Of a stretch of 64,000 bases of DNA, positions 1-9,174 are shown in pieces. The notes under the pieces were generated by a model. It saw only the letters and a program-made list of their open reading frames with translations. It ran no database searches and had not been told where the DNA came from. The position numbers and the translations under genes were made by a program. The DNA comes from Flavobacterium sp. CF108 (GTDB lineage Bacteria; Bacteroidota; Bacteroidia; Flavobacteriales; Flavobacteriaceae). The stretch lies in the NCBI RefSeq assembly GCF_900129795.1, contig NZ_FQWW01000011.1, forward strand, positions 1 through 64,000, read 5' to 3'. The number at the start of each line of letters is the position of its first letter. Position 1 is the stretch's first letter.

Positions 1-95
1 ATTTTAGATTTTAGATTTTAGATTTTAGATTTTAGATTTTAGATTTTAGATTTTAGATTTTAGATTTTAGATTTTAGATTTTAGATTTTAGATTT
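1..95. repeat. 7-bp tandem repeat (ATTTTAG)n
   Basis: About 13.5 uninterrupted copies of the 7-mer ATTTTAG run from the window edge, so the true length is unknown. It directly precedes a terminator hairpin. The same word family (TTTAGATTTTAGAT) reappears as inverted arms near 30932-31046 and as a short remnant near 41527. No coding potential. Confidence 0.95.
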
Positions 96-98
96 ACT

Positions 99-127
99 AA
101 AAAACGCCTCATTCTGAGGCGTTTTTT
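99..127. terminator. Bidirectional-looking terminator hairpin, GCCTCA family
   Basis: A-tract, arm ACGCCTCA, 3-nt loop, arm TGAGGCGT, T-tract. It lies just downstream of the stop of the minus-strand gene at 146-619. The hairpin recurs at 755-782 and 10843-10872, and here and at 755 the flanks (CTAAAAAA before, AGTCATGTTT after) are also shared. Confidence 0.85.
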
Positions 128-145
128 AGTCATGTTTAATTTTAA

Positions 146-619
146 TTAATGGTGATCATGGCCTTTTCCGGATTGTTTTTTGGAGTTGTTTTTGTTTTTA
201 TTGTCATGTTTCTGCTCCCCTTTATATTCTTTATTTTTTCCCGGTTTTTCTCCTCTGTTTTTTTGAGGTTTTCCATGATAACCTTTAGGATAATCAGCTC
301 TGTGTTTTTTATGATAAGTATACGGAGAGTTTCCTCTATAATCAGTTAAAACTACTTTATAGCCAGAATACAAATCATAATATCTGTATCTTGAAGGAAG
401 TCTTTTTTCACGAATCCATTTTCCGTTGTTGTCGTAAATAAACATACTTAGGTTTATATCATAATATACATCGATGTCCGGTATATAATAATATCTGCTG
501 TCATCATATCCTACTGGTCCCCAGCTTGGAGCTGTTCCAATATTTACATTAACTGATACTTGCGCCTGAGCAAAAAATACACTCATAAATAATACTGAGG
601 CGAATACTAATTTTTTCAT
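146..619 (-). CDS. Secreted basic hypothetical protein, Tyr-rich with a Lys/His-rich tail
   Basis: 157 aa. Residues 1-19 are a clear signal peptide (ends FFAQA, then QVSVNV), so the mature protein is exported to the periplasm or surface. The middle is rich in tyrosine (motifs DDSRYYYIPDIDVYYD and RYRYYDLYSGY) and includes a stretch about residues 55-90 that resembles a short beta-repeat. The last 50 residues are low complexity, dominated by Lys, Asn, Gly and His, ending GHDHH, which could bind metal or polyanions. I do not recognise a family and assign no function. It stands alone, with a terminator hairpin immediately downstream and the efflux-operon terminator upstream. Start chosen because the signal peptide begins at this ATG. 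Confidence 0.75.
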   Translation of the reverse strand: MKKLVFASVLFMSVFFAQAQVSVNVNIGTAPSWGPVGYDDSRYYYIPDIDVYYDINLSMFIYDNNGKWIREKRLPSRYRYYDLYSGYKVVLTDYRGNSPYTYHKKHRADYPKGYHGKPQKNRGEKPGKNKEYKGEQKHDNKNKNNSKKQSGKGHDHH

Positions 620-754
620 GATTTTGAGTTTTAAATATTAATTTTAGTAGATATTAATCTAAAGTAGTGCCAATTTTTACATTTACCGCATTTAATAGAT
701 AAAATTACTAAACTAATCGACGAAAGGTATTTTTTAAATGACATGCATTTAACT

Positions 755-782
755 AAAAAACGCCTCATTACTGAGGCGTTTT
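755..782 (-). terminator. Terminator of the efflux operon, GCCTCA family
   Basis: Arms ACGCCTCA / TGAGGCGT between A- and T-tracts, about 145 nt past the stop of the outer-membrane channel gene on the minus strand. Near-copy of the hairpin at 99-127 including flanks. The rest of 620-924 shows no gene. Confidence 0.75.
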
Positions 783-924
783 AAGTCATGTTTTAATTTA
801 ACTTTATCGGCGGATACTAATATTTTTAACCATTCAAAAATATATACTTTTTTTTATACTAAATCATTATTTAGACCAAGGTCCATATTTTAACGACGAA
901 CGTAAATATTTAATTGAAACAATT

Positions 925-2331
925 TTATTTCCAACCTCCTCCTAAAGCTCTGTATAAGTTGACAACGGCTTGTAATTTTTGTAAATTATCATTGATTCCG
1001 CTCAATTGCGCTGCTAAAAGGTTTTGTTCAGAAGTTAATACATCTGTATAATTGGTTGCAGAGCTATATTCTAAAAGCTGCTGCGTAAAATCGACTGCTT
1101 TTACTAAAGCCTCAATTTGTTTTTGTCTTGAATCTTCTTTTTCAACAGCCATTTGATACGAATACAAAGCATTCGAAACTTCCTGACCTGCTGTTAAAAG
1201 ACTTTGCTGAAAGTTATTATATGCCTGTAATTGCTGAGACTGCGCTGTTGTTAATCTCAATTTATTCTTCCCTTGATTAAAAATTGGCTGTGTCAATCCT
1301 CCAATAATCGAATAAAAAATAGAATTACTAAAGAAATCTTTTAATTCTAAATTCGAAAATCCGCCGCTTGCTGTAAGCGTTAAACTTGGATAGAAATAGG
1401 TTTTAGCTAGATTTGTAGACTCGAAAGCAACTCTGAAATTAAACTCAGCCTGACGAACATCGGGACGGTTTTGTAATAATTGTGAAGGCACTCCAATTGC
1501 GATATTTTCCGGAATAATCTGCGTTCCTAATTCGCCTCTGTCAATTGGCCCGGGAGCTTGTCCTAATAAGATATTCAAAGCGTTTTCGGTTTCACGGATA
1601 CTTTGCTTCAAATCCGGGATCAAAACTTCTGCCGCATGCTGGTTGGCTTCACTCTGCACAACTGCTGCTCCGGTAACAATTGCGCCTTCTTTTAAATCTT
1701 TTATGGTCGCCACATTTTTAATACGGCTTTCTAATGTTTCCTGAGTAATTTTTAACGATTTATCATAAGCCAGCAGCGCAAAATAATTACTCGCAATATC
1801 TGAAATCAATTGCGTCTGAACGGCTTGTTTCGCTGCATCTGTTGCTAAATAAGTCGCTAAAGCTGCTCTTTTAGAACTGCTTAATTTTCCCCAGATATCA
1901 GCTTCCCAAGACGTACTTAAACCTAATTTATAAGTTGTAGTTAACGTATTAATGTTGATTCCCGCCGGAAAGTTAAGTCCTGCTTCAGATTGTTTCGTAT
2001 GAGTTGCATTGGCATCCAATTGTAAAGTTGGATAATATGCTAATTTACTTTGACGAAGTGAAGCTTGTGCCTGTATGATATTCTCAATTGCATTTTTCAA
2101 ATTAAGGTTATTGTCTAATCCTTTTTGAATTAATGCATTCAGTTTTTCATCTTTAAAAACGCTCTGCCACGGCATATCTGCAATCGTAGTCGTATCGGCA
2201 GAAGCCTCATCACGATACAGTTTATCTGTCGAGAGAGTTGTTGGCCGTTCGTACTTTTTGGTAATTGAGCACGCACTCAAAAGCGCGGCTGCAATTACCA
2301 TAAGAATATATTTATTTGAACTATTAATCAT
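925..2331 (-). CDS. RND efflux outer-membrane channel lipoprotein (OprM/NodT family)
   Basis: 468 aa, the usual OprM length. The signal peptide ends in a lipobox (LLSAC, Cys21), so the protein is lipid-anchored in the outer membrane. The family forms trimeric beta-barrel/alpha-barrel tunnels that let an inner-membrane pump expel drugs directly to the outside. Two outer-membrane efflux repeats are visible: an Ala/Gln-rich helical stretch about 90-280 (with AALATYLATDAA and LISDIASNYFALLAYD) and 290-460 (with NRPDVRQAEFNFRVAFE and LLGQAPG before it). It is the third gene of a minus-strand operon, 18 bp after the pump gene, and is followed by a hairpin terminator. Substrate cannot be told from sequence. 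Confidence 0.93.
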   Translation of the reverse strand: MINSSNKYILMVIAAALLSACSITKKYERPTTLSTDKLYRDEASADTTTIADMPWQSVFKDEKLNALIQKGLDNNLNLKNAIENIIQAQASLRQSKLAYYPTLQLDANATHTKQSEAGLNFPAGININTLTTTYKLGLSTSWEADIWGKLSSSKRAALATYLATDAAKQAVQTQLISDIASNYFALLAYDKSLKITQETLESRIKNVATIKDLKEGAIVTGAAVVQSEANQHAAEVLIPDLKQSIRETENALNILLGQAPGPIDRGELGTQIIPENIAIGVPSQLLQNRPDVRQAEFNFRVAFESTNLAKTYFYPSLTLTASGGFSNLELKDFFSNSIFYSIIGGLTQPIFNQGKNKLRLTTAQSQQLQAYNNFQQSLLTAGQEVSNALYSYQMAVEKEDSRQKQIEALVKAVDFTQQLLEYSSATNYTDVLTSEQNLLAAQLSGINDNLQKLQAVVNLYRALGGGWK

Positions 2332-2349
2332 CTCTGTTTTAATTTAATT

Positions 2350-5300
2350 TTACTCTTTGTGAGCTTCTATTAACTGAATTTCCTCGTCATCGTCTTCATC
2401 ATCATAACCATCTTTTGCAGGGCCGCTCACTCTTTCTTGTAAAGTCTGGAAAATGATAAATAAAACCGGAATAACAAATACTCCTAAAATGGTTCCTATT
2501 AACATACCTCCAACTGCTCCTGTACCAATCGATTTGTTCCCCACAGCTCCTGCTCCGGTCGCAAACATCAATGGAACTAATCCTAAAATGAAGGCAAAAG
2601 AAGTCATCAAAATTGGTCGTAAACGCGCCACAGCTCCTTCAATTGCGGCTTGAACAATTGGCAGACCTTTTCGTCTTCTGTCTAAAGCAAATTCGACAAT
2701 CAAAATACCGTTCTTGGCAAGAAGTCCAATCAACATGATTAGGGAAATCTGCAGGTAAATATTACTGTTCAGTTTAAAAATAATCGAGAACAAATACGCT
2801 CCGGCTAATCCAAACGGAATCGAGAATAATACCGCAAATGGTAAAATATAACTTTCGTATTGTGCACTCAATAAGAAATAAACGAAAACCAAACATAAAA
2901 TGAAGATGAAAATCGTTTCACTTCCAGATGCTAATTCCTCACGAGTTAATCCTGAGAATTCATATCCATAACCTGCCGGAAGATTTTCTGCTGCCACTTC
3001 CTGAATCGCTTTAATTGCATCTCCAGAACTAAATCCAGGATTTGGTGCTCCGGTAATAGCAATAGAAGAGAAAAGGTTAAATCTCGAAATAGATTCCGGT
3101 CCAAAAACTCTGGTCATTTTTACAAACTCTGTAATTGGTGCCATGTTTCCGGCACTGTTTCTAATAAAGATTTTGTTCAGTCCTTCTGTATTGGTTCGGA
3201 ATTCCGGAGAAGCCTGAATCATAACACGATATTGTTTTCCGAATTTATTAAAGTTCGAAGCATACAATCCGCCATAATATCCCTGCATGGTTGATAAAAT
3301 CGAATTTATCGAAACTCCAGCATCTTTGGCTTTTGCCAAATTAATATCCATCATATATTGAGGGAAACCAGGATTAAACGGCGTTGTGGCATATTGTATT
3401 TCCGGACGTTTTGATAATTTTTCCAGGAACTCTGTATTCACTTTAAAGAATTCAGCAGTCGTGTGTCCGCCTTTATCCTGAAGCTGAAATTCAAATCCAC
3501 CACTTTGTCCAAAACCCTGAATCGTTGGCGGTGAAATAAAGAAAATATTAGCTTCGCGAATGCCGCCTGTTTTAGCAAAAAGCTGCCCGATAACATCATT
3601 TACACTTAACTCTCTTTGATCCCAAGGATACAATTTCACAATAACCATACTGTAGGCACTTCCCGCTCCGGCTGTAAAGTTTTGCCCCACGATACGAAGC
3701 GTATTTTTTACTCCCGGAATGGTTTTCGCAATACTGTCTACTTTCTTCGCAATTACATCAGAGCGCTCCATTGAAGCCGATGGCGGTAAACTAATATTGG
3801 CAAAAACAGTTCCCTGATCTTCCGCAGGAACGAAAGCAGATGGCGTAGTTTTCATCATATAAAATAACCCCGCTCCGGCAATTAAAATAGCAGCTAATAC
3901 AATCCATTTTTTCACCGAAAGGAAACTTACTGAACGTTTATATCTTTCAGTTACATTCTCAAATGCAACGTTAAACGACGTATAAAATCTTTGCAGATAA
4001 CTTTTATGTTTATGATCGTCAACGTGCGGTTTTAAAAGCAAAGCACACAAAGCCGGGCTCAAAGTCAAGGCATTTACTGCCGAAAGAATAATCGCAACAG
4101 CCAGCGTGATACCAAATTGTTTGTAGAAAACCCCTGTTGATCCATTTATAAAAGTTACCGGAATAAATACCGCCGCCATTACCAAAGTAATCGAAATGAT
4201 CGCTCCCGAAATTTCGCTCATGGCATCAATCGTAGCTTTTTTAGACGATTTATAGCCGTGATCGAGTTTGGCATGCACCGCCTCGACGACCACAATCGCA
4301 TCATCGACCACAATACCAATGGCAAGTACCATTGCAAAAAGCGTCAATAAGTTGATCGTAAACCCAAATAAACTCAGGAAGAAAAATGTTCCCACAATCG
4401 CAACCGGAACCGCAATTGCCGGAATTAAAGTGGATCTAAAATCCTGAAGGAAAATAAATACTACAATGAAAACCAGTATAAAAGCTTCGATCAAAGTATG
4501 AATTACTTTTTCAATAGAAGCATCTAAGTTTTCGTTAACGTCAACCAGAATCGTATATTTTACTCCTTTTGGAAAACTCTTTGCAGCTTCGTCAATCAGC
4601 TTTTTAGAGTTGTTGATTACGTCACGCGCATTCGATCCAGGAGTCTGGCTGATCGCCATCGCTGCCGATTCTACACCGTTTGTTTTAATAGTTGAAGCAT
4701 AACTTAAAGATCCTAACTCAACTTTAGCCACATCTTTAAGGCGGAGCATTTGTCCATTTCCAACTGATTTTATAACAATATCCTCAAATTCCTGAGCACT
4801 TGTTAAACGTCCTTTATATTTAATTACATATTGAAAAGCCTGATTTCCGTTTTCACCAAATTTACCCGGTGCGGCTTCGATATTTTGTTCTGCCAAAGCA
4901 GCCGAAATATCACTCGGAATCAGTTTGTATTGCTGCATTACGTCTGGTTTCAGCCAGATTCTCATCGAATAATCTTTGGCACCAAAAACAGTTACATCTC
5001 CTACCCCAACTACACGCTGAATTTGCGGTACAAGGTTGATCTTCGCATAATTTTGAAGAAATGTCTGATCGTAAGCTTTATCTTCACTGTATAAAGAGAA
5101 AATCAATAAGTTACTACTCTGGCTTTTAGTTACTGTAACCCCCGCCTGAGTTACCTCTACTGGCAGTAAACTTGTTGCTCTTGAAACCCTGTTTTGAACG
5201 TTTACCGCTGCTAAATCAGGGTTTGTTCCTACTTTAAAGAAAATTTTGATCGATGCATTTCCATCATTTGTTGCTGTAGAAGTCATGTACGTCATGTTCT

Positions 5301-5517
5301 CTACACCATTAATTTGCTCTTCAAGCGGAATTACAATACTTTTTAATACCACATCTGCATTGGCACCCGTATAACTTGCCGATACGTTTACCGTAGGCGG
5401 CGCAATATCCGGATACTGAGAAATAGGTAACTCAATTAGGCCCAAAACACCTAAAATGACAATAATAACAGATATTACTGTCGAGAGTACAGGTCTTTGT
5501 ATAAATTTTTTAAACAT
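2350..5517 (-). CDS. RND efflux pump inner-membrane transporter (AcrB/HAE1 family)
   Basis: 1055 aa, typical for hydrophobe/amphiphile efflux RND pumps. The family are proton-driven homotrimers that capture compounds from the periplasm and outer leaflet. Seen here: N-terminal transmembrane helix with the family opening MFKKFIQRPVLSTVISV, the hallmark ISQYPDIAPPTV, two large periplasmic domains (about 40-330 and 560-870), and twelve predicted membrane segments. In TM4 the proton-relay aspartate pair lies in GIVVDDAIVVVEAVH. An acidic C-terminal tail (DGYDDEDDDEE) is unusual but common in Bacteroidota homologues. The gene begins 5 bp after the adaptor gene and precedes the outer-membrane channel: standard adaptor-pump-channel order. 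Multidrug or bile/solvent export is likely; substrate unknown. Confidence 0.96.
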   Translation of the reverse strand: MFKKFIQRPVLSTVISVIIVILGVLGLIELPISQYPDIAPPTVNVSASYTGANADVVLKSIVIPLEEQINGVENMTYMTSTATNDGNASIKIFFKVGTNPDLAAVNVQNRVSRATSLLPVEVTQAGVTVTKSQSSNLLIFSLYSEDKAYDQTFLQNYAKINLVPQIQRVVGVGDVTVFGAKDYSMRIWLKPDVMQQYKLIPSDISAALAEQNIEAAPGKFGENGNQAFQYVIKYKGRLTSAQEFEDIVIKSVGNGQMLRLKDVAKVELGSLSYASTIKTNGVESAAMAISQTPGSNARDVINNSKKLIDEAAKSFPKGVKYTILVDVNENLDASIEKVIHTLIEAFILVFIVVFIFLQDFRSTLIPAIAVPVAIVGTFFFLSLFGFTINLLTLFAMVLAIGIVVDDAIVVVEAVHAKLDHGYKSSKKATIDAMSEISGAIISITLVMAAVFIPVTFINGSTGVFYKQFGITLAVAIILSAVNALTLSPALCALLLKPHVDDHKHKSYLQRFYTSFNVAFENVTERYKRSVSFLSVKKWIVLAAILIAGAGLFYMMKTTPSAFVPAEDQGTVFANISLPPSASMERSDVIAKKVDSIAKTIPGVKNTLRIVGQNFTAGAGSAYSMVIVKLYPWDQRELSVNDVIGQLFAKTGGIREANIFFISPPTIQGFGQSGGFEFQLQDKGGHTTAEFFKVNTEFLEKLSKRPEIQYATTPFNPGFPQYMMDINLAKAKDAGVSINSILSTMQGYYGGLYASNFNKFGKQYRVMIQASPEFRTNTEGLNKIFIRNSAGNMAPITEFVKMTRVFGPESISRFNLFSSIAITGAPNPGFSSGDAIKAIQEVAAENLPAGYGYEFSGLTREELASGSETIFIFILCLVFVYFLLSAQYESYILPFAVLFSIPFGLAGAYLFSIIFKLNSNIYLQISLIMLIGLLAKNGILIVEFALDRRRKGLPIVQAAIEGAVARLRPILMTSFAFILGLVPLMFATGAGAVGNKSIGTGAVGGMLIGTILGVFVIPVLFIIFQTLQERVSGPAKDGYDDEDDDEEIQLIEAHKE

Positions 5518-5522
5518 TTCTT

Positions 5523-6677
5523 TTATTTTAAATCGGCGTATACTGTTTCTGCTTTTTGATTTTGAGCTTTAATCTCGCTTCCTTCTTTTAAAGCAGCAAC
5601 TCCTTCTAATACAATTTCGTCACCTGCTTTTAAACCGCTTGTTACTACATAATAATTATTAGTTGTGTTTTCAAGTACCGTGATATTGGCATTTTTAGTT
5701 TTACCGTCTTTTCCTAAAACCACTGCAAATATTTTATCCTGAAGCTCAAATGTTGCGCTTTGAGGAACAATAATTACGTCTTTAACGTCATTTGGAATTC
5801 TAACTGTTGTACTGCTTCCACTTCTGATAACTCCACTCGGATTTGGAAAACGAGCTCTTATATTTACCGTTCCGGTTTCAGTATTAATTAATCCGTTTAC
5901 GGTTTCTATTTTTCCTTTTTGATCGTATGTAGAACCATCTGAAAGCAATAAAGAAACTGCCGGAAGACTTTTAATTTTTTGATTTAATGAAGCTCCAGAA
6001 TCTTTAGTAAAATTTAAAAGTGCTTTTTCATTTAAAGCAAAATAAGCATATACATTACCAATGCTTGAAACTGTAGTTAAAGGTTCTGTTGTATTAGAAC
6101 TTACCAAACTTCCTAAACGAAACGGAATCGAACCTACAACGCCGTCAACCGGACTTGTTACAGTTGTATATCCTAAATTGGTTTTAGCATTTACTAAAGC
6201 GGCATTTGCCTGAGCTAAAGAAGCTACAGCAGATTCATAAGTATATTGTGCCGACTCTAAATCGTATTTACTTATAATTCCTTTTTCAACCAATGGCCTT
6301 ACTTTGTTTACAGCTAATTTTGCTGAACTTAAATCAGCTTGAGCACTTTTAATACTGGCAGATGCGGTACGAACTTGCTGCTCATATTCTGGTGCGCTTA
6401 TTTTAAATAATGGCTGCCCGGCTTTTACAACTGCTCCTTCATCAACAAAAATCTTATCGATGTATCCTTCAACCCTAGGTCGGATTTCTATATTCTGCTG
6501 TCCTTGAATACTAGCTGGATAATCGCTGTTTAATGTAGCAGATTCCGGCTGTAAAGTCAGCGTTTTATACTCTTTAACCTGCGGTGCGCCTCCGGCCTGA
6601 GCCGATTTATCATTTTTACCGCAAGATGCGATAATAACTGATGCTGCGAGAATGCTTAAAAATGATTGCTTATTCAT
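5523..6677 (-). CDS. RND efflux periplasmic adaptor lipoprotein (AcrA/MFP family)
   Basis: 384 aa. The signal peptide ends IIASC (Cys19), a lipobox, so the adaptor is anchored to the inner membrane. Membrane-fusion proteins bridge the RND pump and the outer-membrane channel. Domains in order: beta-barrel and lipoyl half-motif (IEIRPRVEGYIDKIFVDEGAVVKAGQPLF, split here as IRPRVEGYIDKIF then VDEGAVVKAGQPLF, about 65-95), helical hairpin rich in Ala/Lys (about 95-165), second lipoyl half (TVTSPVDGVVGSIPF, about 173-187), then barrel and membrane-proximal domains. First gene of the operon. Divergent from a LytS/LytTR pair across 263 bp, which makes that pair a candidate regulator. Confidence 0.95.
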   Translation of the reverse strand: MNKQSFLSILAASVIIASCGKNDKSAQAGGAPQVKEYKTLTLQPESATLNSDYPASIQGQQNIEIRPRVEGYIDKIFVDEGAVVKAGQPLFKISAPEYEQQVRTASASIKSAQADLSSAKLAVNKVRPLVEKGIISKYDLESAQYTYESAVASLAQANAALVNAKTNLGYTTVTSPVDGVVGSIPFRLGSLVSSNTTEPLTTVSSIGNVYAYFALNEKALLNFTKDSGASLNQKIKSLPAVSLLLSDGSTYDQKGKIETVNGLINTETGTVNIRARFPNPSGVIRSGSSTTVRIPNDVKDVIIVPQSATFELQDKIFAVVLGKDGKTKNANITVLENTTNNYYVVTSGLKAGDEIVLEGVAALKEGSEIKAQNQKAETVYADLK

Positions 6678-6940
6678 TTGAAATAATATCTAATTATCGA
6701 TTATATGACAGCAAATGAAATAAAATATAACACGCAAAAAATTTGAAATAGACGGAGAGCAAATGACAATCGATAAAGATAGCCTGACACACGATGGGAT
6801 TTTTTAAAAGTTAAACAAGCGTTTAATTCCTAAACTCATCGGCTCAAAAATGCTTTTTAAGGACTGTAATTCTGTTTTTAGCGATTGGTTCAAAATTGCA
6901 TTCAAATAAACAGTAATATTGCCAAAAGATAAAATTCAAA

Positions 6941-7984
6941 ATGGCATCAAAAGTATACAGATCTTATTATTTTACCGGACTTCATATTTTGAGCTGGTTA
7001 TTACTGGGATTCATCATGTTGTTTTACATGCCTTTAACCTGGAATGTAATTCTGCCGGGGGTCTTTTGGCTTTGGCAGATGATTGTATTGGTTTTACTAA
7101 TCATTATTTTTTATTCTAATGCCAAAATCATAGTTCCAAAAACGATTATAAAAGACAATACTTCTCCTTTTTTGATCTGGGCTTTTCTTACGGTTTTTGT
7201 CATGCAGGTAATCGCTTATTTTTATACTTCACAAACGGATCTTCATAATAAAATCAGTTTAGTTTTAGGATTTAAAAAATACCGAAATCCATATTTTGAC
7301 AATTATGTTTTAATGCTCACTTTATTGGTTTTAGGAATCAGCACGAGCTGGGCAATGTTACAGCATTGGCAGAAAGCCGCACAGCACAAACAAAAACTGG
7401 AACAGGATAAAACGATGGCCGAACTGGCCATGCTGAAAGCGCAGATTAATCCGCATTTTTTCTTTAATTCCCTAAACAGTATTTATTCGCTTACTTATAC
7501 TAATATTGAAGATTCCCGAAATGCGCTTCATACTTTAAGCCGAATGATGCGTTACTTGCTGTACAGCACAGAAGAAAGAACGACATTGCTGAAAGAAGCT
7601 GAATTCATGAAAGATTTTATCGCGTTAATGAAACTTCGTGCAAACAAAAAATTAACGATTACAACCGATATTCCAGAAAAGATACACGATTACCCAATTG
7701 TTCCGATGTTATTACTACCTTTAGTAGAAAATGCTTTTAAACACGGCATTCATGCAACGGATAAAAGTGAAATTTATATTTCGCTGAGACAAGACGGCAG
7801 CAATCTTGAATTTGAGGTAAAAAACACGTATTTCGAAAAAACATCAACTACTGATGAAGGCGGAATTGGTTTAACGAATACAAAACGCAGACTTCATTTA
7901 ATTTACCCAAATAAACATACGCTGACAGCCGGCATTGGTAAAAACGGAATGTACGATGTAAAACTGCAAATAAACTTAGAGTAA
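6941..7984 (+). CDS. LytS/YehU-type sensor histidine kinase
   Basis: 347 aa. Four hydrophobic segments span about residues 8-135 (for example SWLLLGFIMLFYMPLTW), so the sensor is embedded in the cytoplasmic membrane with little periplasmic loop. A coiled linker (KAAQHKQKLEQDKTMAEL) leads to the His_kinase domain (PF06580 type): the phospho-acceptor is His172 in QINPHFFFNSLNSI. An HATPase domain follows, with the N-box LVENAFKHGI and G-box GGIGLTNTKRRL. The stop overlaps the start of the LytTR regulator (TAATGA), so the two are translationally coupled. The gene is divergent from the efflux operon. Signal unknown. Confidence 0.93.
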   Translation: MASKVYRSYYFTGLHILSWLLLGFIMLFYMPLTWNVILPGVFWLWQMIVLVLLIIIFYSNAKIIVPKTIIKDNTSPFLIWAFLTVFVMQVIAYFYTSQTDLHNKISLVLGFKKYRNPYFDNYVLMLTLLVLGISTSWAMLQHWQKAAQHKQKLEQDKTMAELAMLKAQINPHFFFNSLNSIYSLTYTNIEDSRNALHTLSRMMRYLLYSTEERTTLLKEAEFMKDFIALMKLRANKKLTITTDIPEKIHDYPIVPMLLLPLVENAFKHGIHATDKSEIYISLRQDGSNLEFEVKNTYFEKTSTTDEGGIGLTNTKRRLHLIYPNKHTLTAGIGKNGMYDVKLQINLE

Positions 7985-8715
7985 TGACAGTATTAAAATG
8001 TATAGCAGTCGATGATGAACCTCTCGCATTAAAACTTGTCGAAACTTTTATCGAACAAACTCCTTTTTTACAATTAACAGCAAGCTGCGATAATGCAGTT
8101 GAAGCTATGAGTTTAATACGGGAAAAACAGCCCGATCTTGTTTTTTTAGATATCAATATGCCTAATTTAACAGGAATGGAACTGGCGAGACTTTTACAGG
8201 AACAGCCGGGTTTAGTTCCTAAAATTGTTTTTACAACGGCTTACAATCATTATGCTATTGAAGGTTATAAAGTAAATGCAGTCGATTATCTTTTAAAACC
8301 TTTTAGTTATGAGGAATTTCTGCGTGCTGCCAATAAGGTATTACAAATAACAGAAGAGGCTTCAAATAACTTCCAGACCGTTGCGGCAGATGATGAATTT
8401 ATTTTCTTAAAAGTAGAATACCAATGGGTTCGAATTCCGCTTAAAGAAATTTTATATATCGAAAGTTTAAAAGATTATGTAAAAGTACATCTTGACGATT
8501 CTCAAAAAGGAGTGCTTTCGCTGATATCCTTAAAAGCTTTAGAAGAAAAATTACCATCGGCAAAATTTATGCGCGTTCATCGTTCGTTTATCGTTTCTCT
8601 TGACAAAATAAACGCCATTACCAAGAATTCAATTTTCATTGGAAAAACTGAAATTACTGTGGGCGAACAATACAAAGAAACGTTTAAAACTATTGTCGAT
8701 AAATGGCTGAAATAA
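7984..8715 (+). CDS. LytTR-family response regulator
   Basis: 243 aa. The receiver domain covers 1-120: acidic pocket AVDDEP near the N-terminus, phospho-acceptor Asp56 in VFLDINMPNLTG, and the switch lysine in VDYLLKPFSYEEF. A LytTR DNA-binding domain covers about 135-240, with the family features YIESLKDYVKVHL and FMRVHRSFIVSLDKI. Such regulators bind paired direct repeats in promoters. It pairs with the overlapping kinase gene. Being divergent from the RND operon, it may control efflux expression, but this is inference from position. Confidence 0.94.
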   Translation: MTVLKCIAVDDEPLALKLVETFIEQTPFLQLTASCDNAVEAMSLIREKQPDLVFLDINMPNLTGMELARLLQEQPGLVPKIVFTTAYNHYAIEGYKVNAVDYLLKPFSYEEFLRAANKVLQITEEASNNFQTVAADDEFIFLKVEYQWVRIPLKEILYIESLKDYVKVHLDDSQKGVLSLISLKALEEKLPSAKFMRVHRSFIVSLDKINAITKNSIFIGKTEITVGEQYKETFKTIVDKWLK

Positions 8716-8734
8716 CATTGAAAATAAAAATATC

Positions 8735-9028
8735 ATGCAAAAAAGATCTAACAAATATTATCTAACCCTAAGCTTAAAAGAATATGCCAACGGCGACACG
8801 CATCCGGCAAAAGAACTGGGAATAGAATTCGACAATCACGACGAAATATTTGGAATTATACAAAAGATAAAAGACAAAAATATATTCGAAAACCCGCATG
8901 AAGCCACACAATTTGCACTTGGATTAAAATTGTTCAGCGAAATAAAACTCAAACACCGAAATAATCCTTTATTTGATGAATTAAACGAAGTTTTTCCAAT
9001 TTTCATGAATAAGTTAAAAAGTCTTTAA
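8735..9028 (+). CDS. DUF3861-family small protein
   Basis: 97 aa, cytoplasmic, no signal peptide. It matches what I know of the DUF3861 family (PF12977): an N-terminal KYYLTLSLKEYANGD strand, the EFDNHDEIFGIIQKIKD core, ATQFALGLKLFSEIKLKHR, and the C-terminal NPLFDELNEVFPIFM. The function of the family is not known. It starts 19 bp after the LytTR regulator and may be co-transcribed with it. Recognition is by recalled family sequence, so treat it as good but not proven. Confidence 0.8.
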   Translation: MQKRSNKYYLTLSLKEYANGDTHPAKELGIEFDNHDEIFGIIQKIKDKNIFENPHEATQFALGLKLFSEIKLKHRNNPLFDELNEVFPIFMNKLKSL

Positions 9029-9174
9029 GCGCAAGTTTACAGTCACAGTTTTCAGTGACAGTTTTCAGTCTCTCTTGATAAAACTATTCACTATTTACTA
9101 GTCACTAATTACTACCCATTATTCACTTATTTACTTTTTATTCCCTAATTTAGTTATCCCAAAAAATCAAGATC

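Noticed and set aside
4831..5094. Plus-strand frame inside the RND pump gene
   Set aside because: Antisense to conserved pump sequence.
7848..8156. Minus-strand frame across the kinase/regulator junction
   Set aside because: Antisense shadow of two well-supported genes with a TAATGA overlap.
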